Assembly: GCF_017814275.1 (NCBI RefSeq)
Contig: NZ_JAGIYQ010000015.1
Span: forward strand, 27,265 to 91,264
DNA: 64,000 bases
Reading direction: 5' to 3'
Source: Gottfriedia endophytica
Lineage (GTDB): Bacteria; Bacillota; Bacilli; Bacillales; Bacillaceae_G
Shown: positions 55,598-63,264 of the stretch, piece after piece
How the letters are laid out: every line of letters starts with the position of its first letter
Position numbering within the stretch: the stretch's first letter is position 1
Position numbers and translations under genes: made by a program
The notes under the pieces: model-generated
What the model was told of the DNA's origin: nothing
The model's input: only the letters and a program-made list of their open reading frames with translations
Databases searched by the model: none

Positions 55598-56123
55598 ACT
55601 TAAGTTCATCTGTAGTAAACACTTCACAAATTCTTTTGTAAATAATATTACGAGGCTTGCTTAAATAACCTTTATGCAAGTCTTTTTCTTTTAGTATATT
55701 TAAAGCCTCTTCTCTCCATAACAAATGTGTCAATGCATACGGATCAATATTCGGATTCAATCTTCCTTTTCTTAATTGTCGTAAATTAAGCTTTCCACCG
55801 TTCTTAGTTACAAGTATCACACCCCACCATTTCGGAATAATCTCTTTAGTTTTGTCTAAATAATTCCTTTGCACAACTATTGTCATTCTATCGAATACTT
55901 TACAATAATCATTAATTTGGCTAGGTAACCTATTTAATGTGTCGCTTTCACTTTTAATTTCATAACCATGTAAAATACCATTTATTACTGCAACATCAAC
56001 TCTAGAATGACCATGTAAAACACCCATCTCATTAACTATTTTTGTATTAGTATCGTTTATATATTTACTATATAATTCAGAAATTAAAATTTCTCGAATA
56101 TCATTGTCCTTTAATTTTGTCAT
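55512..56123 (-). CDS. sce7726-family protein, PD-(D/E)XK-nuclease-like
   Basis: A 203-residue protein. GHSRVDVAVINGILHGYEIKSE near residue 40 matches the PD-(D/E)XK nuclease core (Asp, then ExK on the next strand). A further strand is IVVQRNYLD and the conserved WWGVILV segment follows near 100, as in sce7726-family proteins. The C-terminus is helical and basic. AAGGATG serves the ATG. It is convergent with and overlaps the beta-family gene by 86 bases. A DNA- or RNA-cleaving role, perhaps in defence, is inference; activity is not shown. Confidence 0.82.
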   Translation of the reverse strand: MTKLKDNDIREILISELYSKYINDTNTKIVNEMGVLHGHSRVDVAVINGILHGYEIKSESDTLNRLPSQINDYCKVFDRMTIVVQRNYLDKTKEIIPKWWGVILVTKNGGKLNLRQLRKGRLNPNIDPYALTHLLWREEALNILKEKDLHKGYLSKPRNIIYKRICEVFTTDELKFKVNQLLKHREGWKDHDLLRLNGDLLPQ

Positions 56124-56606
56124 TTAGTTTCATCCTTTTTAATATTTCCGAAAAAAGTAGTATCACAAAAACACTTTTCAAATAAGTTTTCACCAAAAAT
56201 CAGTTTAATCCTTTATTTGTTTTGATACAAATTTAATAAACTTTGGGTTAAGCCCTGCCTTTTTAGAAGGTGTTTCATAATACTCTTTTTTCTAATTCAC
56301 AAATTATAACTTCAATGGTACTTATAATTTTTCAAGTTTATTTAATCGACCACTTATAACAAAGTGTTCGAATTATTATTAAATAGTTTATTAAAATCTT
56401 TCAAGAAAAATAATAATAAAAATAATATCTTCCCTTCAGTATTTTATGATTAAAATAATAAATCTATTTTCAAGTATTAAGCAATTAATTTATAAAAAAA
56501 CAAGTTTGATTTAACAAAATTGTTTTCATGACTATATATTCTGTTCTACCCTATTAAATGTTTCAGATCCAATAAGAAGACCCATGTAAACTTGACCATA
56601 AAAATA

Positions 56607-56643
56607 CCCCGTAAATGTTAGTTGGTGTCTAACATTTACGGGG
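56607..56643 (-). terminator. Strong hairpin terminator downstream of the double-CXXC gene
   Basis: CCCCGTAAATGTTAG and CTAACATTTACGGGG form a perfect 15-bp stem; TATTTTTAT follows on the minus strand. The rest of 56124-56758 is very AT-rich with no credible gene. Confidence 0.8.
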
Positions 56644-56758
56644 CAGTTCAGTCCAAGTAAGCTATTTTAATCCCAAGGGATACTATTGGAATCTTTTAGC
56701 ACTTTTCTATATTACTTATATTCTTAGAAATAGTATTACCGAAAAATTTTCCAAATAG

Positions 56759-57403
56759 CTATCGGACTTCAATTTCTTTAAAAATCATGCCTGTAATATT
56801 TTCATTTTTACATACTTCAATAAATCTCTCTGTACATATAAAAACTTGAGGAAATCCCTTAACTGTAAAGAAGTCAATTCCATTCCAAGTAGAACGATCT
56901 AATATAAAATTTAACAACATAGATTTTTCTTCTTTTAACTCAGTATAACTAAGTCGTCCACAATTTTCACATTTATGAAGTACTATACTCATATCGGAGT
57001 GAACAGAAATACCTTCTGGTAAATCAATAGCATAGTATCTAGATGGAATAGAACAAAAATTCTTAACCCTTAAACCATCTAATTTAAACATTTTAATTTG
57101 ATCTTCATTTAATTCTTCTAAAGTCTTTGTATATATTTCTTCAAAAGCTATCTCTGATAACGAGTAATTTAAAATTACTTCTTTCAATTTTTCCGATACA
57201 AAATGCACAGGAAAAATATAAGTATAGTCAGGTAAATTATTGTTAGTTAAAATAATTTCTATTGGCCTATCAAAAGTTCCGTTTACCCAATTTGTGTTAC
57301 ATATTGGACAATTTATATCTTCAATTGTTTTATTAGAAAGTCTACATGCTTCAGCGTATTTTTTTCTTCTTCCTTCATCTAAGTTTACTTCGAAAAATTT
57401 CAT
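56759..57403 (-). CDS. Double-CXXC (Gmx_para_CXXCG-like) probable immunity protein
   Basis: A 214-residue cytosolic protein with two zinc-type knuckles, CPIC (~32-35) and CENC followed by GRLSYTE (~145). It ends with VFICTERFIEVCKNENITGMIFKEIEV, the closing pattern of the myxobacterial double-CXXCG family that includes SitI-type immunity proteins. It starts 13 bases after the stop of the protease-toxin gene behind GGTGAGG. Position and family both suggest immunity to that toxin; binding is inferred. Confidence 0.78.
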   Translation of the reverse strand: MKFFEVNLDEGRRKKYAEACRLSNKTIEDINCPICNTNWVNGTFDRPIEIILTNNNLPDYTYIFPVHFVSEKLKEVILNYSLSEIAFEEIYTKTLEELNEDQIKMFKLDGLRVKNFCSIPSRYYAIDLPEGISVHSDMSIVLHKCENCGRLSYTELKEEKSMLLNFILDRSTWNGIDFFTVKGFPQVFICTERFIEVCKNENITGMIFKEIEVR

Positions 57404-57416
57404 TTTCCAACCTCAC

Positions 57417-60400
57417 CTAAAAGCGAATTTTCAAATCATACTTATTTGCTAAATACCTACCAAACTCAAAAATATCTGACACAGTAGCAGTTGGTTTACT
57501 TTTAAAAAAATCTGTCCATTCTTGATTATAAGCTCTTGCTGCACTTCGGTGTGGACTCTTTTTCCACCAAGAAAGGAATTTAGGATTATGAATCGTGCCA
57601 GGGTAATCTTTAAGAATCTCATCAAACTTATCTTTCAAAGATTTTTTTTGTGGAAACATATGGTGAGCATCATAATCTCTTGGACTCTCAGGTGAAGGGT
57701 TTGAAACTTCTTCTGAGAATTTTTTTCTATAATTACTACCATTATAGGATGGTTGTTTAACTTTAGTCAATTTAGCATCGTTAGCTTTAATAAGATTTAC
57801 TGATCTAGTTGCCATATTCCCTGTTACATAAGAAATACCAGCAGATATAGATCCTTTTATCACATTTGATAAAGCCCCAACCTCTACTATACCACCAACT
57901 ACTACACCACCCGAAGCTGAAATAATTAATCCACTAGTTGCAATAGTACTAGCAGTTAAAAAAGATTTTGCTGATTGAGCAGCCGAGCTATATGAAGTTT
58001 TGATATAAAAAGCTAGAATAGCTTCAGAGGTAATTTGATATCCTTCTAAATAATAAAAATCATCTGGATATTTACTCAATCCTTTAAATCTATCAATTAA
58101 GCCAAAGAAAACATTGTCATCTATTGCTACGGATATACCTTTTTGAAAATATTCAATTTCAGTTGGATCATTAAAGGCATCACTTGGTAATCCCAAGTAA
58201 TTCATTAATTTATTGAAAATTGCATCTTTTACCTGTGTCGTAATTTTCTTAATATATTTAAAGTTAAATGACTGGACACTTACTGACGATTGATTTACAC
58301 TGCCATATTGATTTAATGAGGAATCTTTAATAATTCCCACATATTTCCAGTCACCTTCTTGTAAGACATAACTTGTTTGTAACCCACTTTCTACTGCATA
58401 CGCTTCTTGTGTTGTACTTGTAGAATAAGTGTTATCCTTAATATAATATTCACTTAATGATGAGTTATCGTCAGTATAATCGGTGTATTCCCAATCAAAT
58501 GTTTGATTAACTTCAAGTCTACCTAGTGATGCATTATTGTTATAACCTCTAAACTTAATATAATATGTTGTTCCGGCTGTTAATTCATAAAAAATTTCGG
58601 AAAAGCTTTGACCATTTGAATCATCATCAAAAGCTAATATATTTGTTAAATTTGAATTGCTATAAAGCTCAAGAAATGTGTCAGAAGATGTATCTCCATC
58701 ACCGTAAGGAGTTGTATAGAAACGATATTTTCCTGTCTCAGTAGGGGTAAAGCTAAATGTCCGGTACTCATTTGCATTAACATTTACATCAATAGGAGAA
58801 TCACTATAAATCGGTTGTGTAGGTGGTACGTCAACTTGAACTGTTAATCTTGTATATAAAGAACCCGTACTACTATAGTGTCTTACCTTTAAAAAGTATG
58901 TTGTTCCGGCAGTTAAGTAAGTTTTAATCTTTGAAAAAGTATTTCCATTTGAATCGTCATCACTAGCAATCATATTAGTTAAAGATGAATTACTGTATAA
59001 CTCTAAATAAGTATCATTTGGACCTCCAAATCCACCATATGGTCCAGTGAATAATTGATAATTACCTGAACTTGAAGGAGTAAAAGAATATACTCGATAT
59101 TCACCTGAACTTAAACTTATATCTACTGGACTATTAAGGTATATTGAAGCAATAGATGGTGTAATATTACTTAATGAAACAGTATATGAACCAGTTGCAC
59201 CACTATAATAGTACACTTTAACCTTATAACTACTTCCTGCAGTAACGGAAAAACTAACACTCTCACTTTGCCCAGTTCCAGCAGCACTAGTACCTAACAC
59301 TACATCATTAGAAGTAAGAACTTGTAAATCATAATCTGCATTCGAAGGAACCGAAAGTGAAGCAGTCATAGTTCCCGATGAACTTGCAGTAAAATTATAA
59401 TAATCAGTGTCGCCTACATTCATATTCATAGATTGTGATCCACCAGGTGAAATAGTAAAGTTATATACACCGGCAACCCCGTTTTCATATGAAGACAACT
59501 CTAAAGGTTTGGAATGGTTAAATTCCTCTATCGCTTGGTTATACTCATTAATTAAGCTTAAAAACAGATTATTTTTATCCCGATAATATTCGTTTATTGC
59601 TGTATCAAGTGTACTATTTTCTTTCTTATTTAAGAGAGAGTCGGGTAATTGATGAAGTTTACTATTTTTAATAATTAGGTTATTATACTTAGCCTCAATA
59701 TCTTTTGCTAAGGCTAAGTTACCTAATGATAGAGCATTCTCTTTAAGATTTGCTAATTTCTGACTTAACGAATCTAGCTTACTATCAACAGTTCTTATAT
59801 CAAAATTATTATCTACTACCTTATTATTTTCGTATGGATTTTGTATAGTATGATCTATAACTCCTAATGCTTTAGCAACATTAATTAAACCTTTGCCATA
59901 TTCATTAGAATTTCCTAGTGGAGTTGATGTGGAGTATAACTTTTCAACGACTTCTTTATTTGTTAACTTTTTATCACTGGATAATAACAACGCGGCTGAT
60001 CCCGTTACAAACGGAACTGCCATTGACGTTCCTGATTTAGAAACATAACCCCCATCATTTGTTAAACTATATATATCTGTACCAGGGGCCATAATATCTA
60101 ATGAACTTCCAGTACTTGAGAAATTAGCTCTTGAAAAATACTTTGAAACTGCACCAACTGAAACAACTTCTGGATATCGAGCAGGATAAAGCTCAGTCTC
60201 TTCCCCATAGCCAGAATTCCCTGCTGCAGCAACTATTATTATCCCATGATCATAAGCCTTTTTAATCTCATCGTATAATGATTGGCTAAAAATAGTGCCT
60301 CCAAAACTCATTGAAATAATATCAACATTCTTTTCAATTGCCCATTCAATACCATCGATTACTTGACTGTATGACCCTGTTCCTTCTTTATCTAGAACTT

Positions 60401-61043
60401 TTACAGGATAAATTTCTGCATCTGGTGCGACCCCTACAATTCCTGATTTATCTTTTTGGGCTGAAATTATTCCTGCTACATGTGTACCATGTCCATTATC
60501 ATCTGAGAATGAATTAACTCCATCCACAAAAGATACGCCTTCTTTTACTTTCAATTCTGGATGTTCAGAAACTCCCGTATCTAATAAAGCTATTTTTACC
60601 TTTTTTCCAGAATATTTATTTATATGTGCTAAATCAGCACCTATTGCAGTATTGCCCCACGTTTCTATATCTTCATTCTTATCTTTTTGTTTCACTTTTA
60701 TATTCGGTTTGTTACTTTCTTCAATACTTACATTTGCATCAACTTCTATATAATTAATATCATCATCTTTTTTAAGAGAATCTATTTCTCCTTGAGACAA
60801 ATCAGTTACAATTGCATTTTTTCCCTTTATTTTTTTATTGTTCTTTCCTTTTAAATGTTTATTTGCAAATGAATCAGAATCTACATTCGCTTCTAGTCCA
60901 ATAATATACCTATCCTTTTCATCCTTATGCTTTTCACTCTTAATCTCTGGATTTACTTTCGCTGAAGCATTAATTAGAGTACTTGTTCCAAACATACTTA
61001 GAGTGAGTACTAAAACAATAATAATATTTAATAATTTTTTCAC
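57417..61043 (-). CDS. Subtilisin-family protease fused to PPC domains and a C-terminal HH-nuclease-like toxin
   Basis: A 1208-residue secreted protein. Signal peptide (1-28), inhibitor-I9-like propeptide (~45-105), and an S8 catalytic domain with Asp155, His185, Asn276 and Ser340 all intact. Then a helical stretch (~415-510) and three PPC/beta-sandwich repeats (~545-630, ~640-740 and ~750-850). A Gly/Ala-rich hydrophobic segment (~1050-1100) precedes a polymorphic-toxin-like tip from ~1124: YDAHHMFPQ, like the HHIFPQ motif of myxobacterial SitA/DUF2380-type toxins and HNH enzymes. GTG start with AAGGAG. A double-CXXC immunity candidate follows 13 bases later. Confidence 0.88.
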   Translation of the reverse strand: MKKLLNIIIVLVLTLSMFGTSTLINASAKVNPEIKSEKHKDEKDRYIIGLEANVDSDSFANKHLKGKNNKKIKGKNAIVTDLSQGEIDSLKKDDDINYIEVDANVSIEESNKPNIKVKQKDKNEDIETWGNTAIGADLAHINKYSGKKVKIALLDTGVSEHPELKVKEGVSFVDGVNSFSDDNGHGTHVAGIISAQKDKSGIVGVAPDAEIYPVKVLDKEGTGSYSQVIDGIEWAIEKNVDIISMSFGGTIFSQSLYDEIKKAYDHGIIIVAAAGNSGYGEETELYPARYPEVVSVGAVSKYFSRANFSSTGSSLDIMAPGTDIYSLTNDGGYVSKSGTSMAVPFVTGSAALLLSSDKKLTNKEVVEKLYSTSTPLGNSNEYGKGLINVAKALGVIDHTIQNPYENNKVVDNNFDIRTVDSKLDSLSQKLANLKENALSLGNLALAKDIEAKYNNLIIKNSKLHQLPDSLLNKKENSTLDTAINEYYRDKNNLFLSLINEYNQAIEEFNHSKPLELSSYENGVAGVYNFTISPGGSQSMNMNVGDTDYYNFTASSSGTMTASLSVPSNADYDLQVLTSNDVVLGTSAAGTGQSESVSFSVTAGSSYKVKVYYYSGATGSYTVSLSNITPSIASIYLNSPVDISLSSGEYRVYSFTPSSSGNYQLFTGPYGGFGGPNDTYLELYSNSSLTNMIASDDDSNGNTFSKIKTYLTAGTTYFLKVRHYSSTGSLYTRLTVQVDVPPTQPIYSDSPIDVNVNANEYRTFSFTPTETGKYRFYTTPYGDGDTSSDTFLELYSNSNLTNILAFDDDSNGQSFSEIFYELTAGTTYYIKFRGYNNNASLGRLEVNQTFDWEYTDYTDDNSSLSEYYIKDNTYSTSTTQEAYAVESGLQTSYVLQEGDWKYVGIIKDSSLNQYGSVNQSSVSVQSFNFKYIKKITTQVKDAIFNKLMNYLGLPSDAFNDPTEIEYFQKGISVAIDDNVFFGLIDRFKGLSKYPDDFYYLEGYQITSEAILAFYIKTSYSSAAQSAKSFLTASTIATSGLIISASGGVVVGGIVEVGALSNVIKGSISAGISYVTGNMATRSVNLIKANDAKLTKVKQPSYNGSNYRKKFSEEVSNPSPESPRDYDAHHMFPQKKSLKDKFDEILKDYPGTIHNPKFLSWWKKSPHRSAARAYNQEWTDFFKSKPTATVSDIFEFGRYLANKYDLKIRF

Positions 61044-61407
61044 TAATTACTACTCCTTTCTCAATTCAAAATAAGGTTAAATTGAACAATATTCTTCAAA
61101 AGACACTCCCTTTCCGAAAATTAAAATTTTTTAATAACATTTTAATTTTAAACTATTTTAAAAATTTCAAATAGTAAGTGTTTTCGACAAATATTTCTAT
61201 TTAGTTTAATCAATTACTTATTTACAATTACAAAAAACTATATCTCGAGTAAAAGTTGAGTAGATATTTGTTGAATTTTTAAAAAGTATTCTGATTAACT
61301 TATTAATAGTTTTGATATTTTTTTAATACTTCCCTCCATATATATTTCTATCATCTTATTAATTTTGTTAAAATTAATATAAGAGAATTAACAAAGGAGG
61401 AATTTTG
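61044..61407. other. AT-rich intergenic stretch upstream of the protease-toxin gene
   Basis: About 360 bases with very low GC. It must hold the promoter of the protease-toxin gene, but I cannot single out a convincing -35/-10 pair. No credible gene on either strand. Confidence 0.5.
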
Positions 61408-61497
61408 TTGAAAGATGTAAAAAAATTATTATTTAGTCCCCTTTATTCAAAGGAAAAACTTAATCCTAATTGTCTAAACATTTTAAAAGAAGAATAA
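61408..61497 (+). pseudogene. 29-codon ORF with perfect ribosome site, probably the start of a decayed gene
   Basis: AAAGGAGG lies six to seven bases before TTG at 61408, encoding MKDVKKLLFSPLYSKEKLNP and nine more residues to TAA at 61495. Reading on in the same frame gives plausible protein sequence (PYARNLIKQ, then THGYIDEITSSS...) interrupted only by TAA codons, up to about 61620. This suggests a broken gene; a genuine small peptide gene is the alternative. No family recognised. Confidence 0.4.
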
Positions 61498-61603
61498 CCA
61501 TACGCTAGAAATTTAATTAAACAATAAACACATGGATATATTGATGAGATAACAAGTTCGTCAAAGAATTTCAAACAAAATTCAACTCATCCTTTTAGTA
61601 ACT

Positions 61604-61915
61604 CTATCTTTTTGCTGTATTAAAAAAGTTAAATTTTACTGTTAATATGAGAGTTGAACTACCTATCTTTGTGGTTGAATGGGAAAAGGATTTGTTGTAC
61701 TGAACTATGGGGATCAGTAATGGGTTTAAAGGGAGAATATATTTAAATGTTTCTAACTCTTTTAATTTATCTTTTAACACCCATCCTACCGGAAATATAT
61801 TAAATATACCCTCATATAAATTCCCTTCATCAATAAAATCCTGACCATTTTTCCGGTAAAGTGTAAGAAAAATAATACAGCAAAAAATCCAAGGATCTCT
61901 CCTTGGATTTTCCAC
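61604..61915 (-). pseudogene. Coding-like relic on the minus strand
   Basis: A 103-codon frame without a ribosome site whose middle (GNLYEGIFNIFPVGWVLKDK) looks protein-like. Further right (62060 to 61930) another frame reads GIYSDGWGPFDKINKVHFLI, also protein-like but without start. The short DnaA-box repeat and a palindromic terminator lie between them. I read this as one or two decayed genes. Function unknown. Confidence 0.35.
61885..61912. terminator. Palindromic hairpin
   Basis: AAAATCCAAGGA and TCCTTGGATTTT form a 12-bp stem with a four-base loop, directly joined to the short DnaA-box repeat. Confidence 0.6.
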
Positions 61916-61947
61916 ATTTTATCCACAACTCAAAAGTGATAGACACT
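61908..61947 (+). repeat. Short dispersed repeat with DnaA-box sequence, copy C
   Basis: TTTTCCACATTTTATCCACA followed by ACTCAAAAGTGATAGACACT. TTATCCACA is at 61919-61927. It matches copies A and B in order and spacing. Confidence 0.65.
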
Positions 61948-62063
61948 CTATCATGTTCAACTTGCAGAGGCTCATTAACTTGATCATCAATTAAAAAATG
62001 GACTTTATTTATTTTATCAAATGGACCCCAACCATCAGAATAAATACCTAAGGTTTAAGTTAG

Positions 62064-62876
62064 TCACACATGAAATATAGGTTCAAATACAGCGTTCTTA
62101 ATTTTAGCATTTATAAATAGATCTCTTACATGTTTTTTTACAATTATGTATTGCCTTGGAAAAAAACCAGACCCAAAATACTCTTTAGTACAATTAAAGT
62201 CTAAAACATTTTCTAATAAATTTCTTGGTATATACATTGGATATTCTGGAGTCAAAATATAACTTTCAAAGTCACAATTTAATCGAACATTTGTCTTTTT
62301 TAATATAGTTTTATCGTCTACATTTCCAGACAAAATATTTTTAACAACTATTTGATATCCAATAATCGTTTGATTTTTTACTCCATGATATACTGGACGA
62401 AAATCGATGCCCGTTAGCTTATTAGTAACTATTAAATTTTTTATATCCTCTGAAACAATCATTTCTCCTTCCCAAGCATTATATGCCATATTTTTGTTTA
62501 TTTTTTTATTTTTTATGATCAAATCTTTGTACTGATCAATATAGTTTTCACAATTTGAGCAATGAGTATAATAAAATTTTTCTGGATTATTTTCGTATTG
62601 ACTACCAAGTAATTTATCAGAATATATTACAAAATAATCCGCATTTTCTATTTCTTCTTCTGAATATATTACTGTAAAATCTTTACTTACTCTTAATAAA
62701 TTCTTTCTGATTTCTTCTAGCAGCTCATTATATTGTGGAATATCCACAAAAATATCCATTCTTAAAAGTTCTTCATTTATTTCTTCAGCATACTCTTTAT
62801 ACTTAGATAGTATATCTTTAGGAGTTACTAACGATTTAGGACCACTTTTAATAGAAACATTGGCTAATTTTCTCAA
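62064..62876 (-). CDS. Probable immunity protein for the third toxin (Imm11/CXXC-like)
   Basis: About 270 residues. It has one CSNC knuckle (~104) and two copies of a closing pattern: VSEDIKNLIVTNKLTGIDFRPV in the middle and IVKKHVRDLFINAKIKNAVF.EP at the end. The same pattern closes the double-CXXC protein at 56.8 kb and is known from DUF1629/Imm11-like proteins. GGAGAGG best fits a TTG at 62876, three bases after the toxin stop; an ATG at 62891 overlapping the toxin is the alternative. Immunity role inferred from position and family resemblance. Confidence 0.72.
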   Translation of the reverse strand: MRKLANVSIKSGPKSLVTPKDILSKYKEYAEEINEELLRMDIFVDIPQYNELLEEIRKNLLRVSKDFTVIYSEEEIENADYFVIYSDKLLGSQYENNPEKFYYTHCSNCENYIDQYKDLIIKNKKINKNMAYNAWEGEMIVSEDIKNLIVTNKLTGIDFRPVYHGVKNQTIIGYQIVVKNILSGNVDDKTILKKTNVRLNCDFESYILTPEYPMYIPRNLLENVLDFNCTKEYFGSGFFPRQYIIVKKHVRDLFINAKIKNAVFEPIFHV

Positions 62877-62878
62877 TA

Positions 62879-63247
62879 TTATCCTCTCCATCCAGTAGAA
62901 CGTAAATATTTCATTGTTGCGTACCTTAATTTTCTGTCATCATGATATACATCTTCAATAGCTCTCATTAATTGTTTTCTTGTTAATTTTGTCGTACGAT
63001 ACGGGACAGCTTGTCTCCACCTATTAGTAAAAACTCGATGATTTGCCTTACTTAGAGGAATTGAAAGCATATCTCTTTCGTGTACTCCTATGATTGGGGC
63101 TAATCTTTTCTCAATTAAATGATGTACCTCTAATCCTGTTCCTTTTGTTAAGGTTCTTAATTTTTTATATGAACCTAATAACTTCCCAGCATGTGCAGCA
63201 CTTGAAGCAATACCAGTTGGATCAAGAAATGAAGCTCCATCTACCAT
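62879..63247 (-). CDS. Rhs toxin tip: HH-type nuclease-like domain, detached by frameshift
   Basis: 122 codons from an internal ATG. It holds FLDPTGIASSAAHA, the same pre-toxin linker as the giant Rhs protein, then GLEVHHLIEKRLAPIIG and PLSKANHRVFTNRWR, an HH/HNH-endonuclease-like pattern. The frame is open upstream to about 63290 (EFLAHPSLGGAAWLM), where it should join the Rhs shell encoded in the other frame. No ribosome site precedes the ATG, so it is probably not made alone. The immunity candidate follows at once. Confidence 0.7.
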   Translation of the reverse strand: MVDGASFLDPTGIASSAAHAGKLLGSYKKLRTLTKGTGLEVHHLIEKRLAPIIGVHERDMLSIPLSKANHRVFTNRWRQAVPYRTTKLTRKQLMRAIEDVYHDDRKLRYATMKYLRSTGWRG

Positions 63248-63264
63248 TAACCACGCAGCACCGC

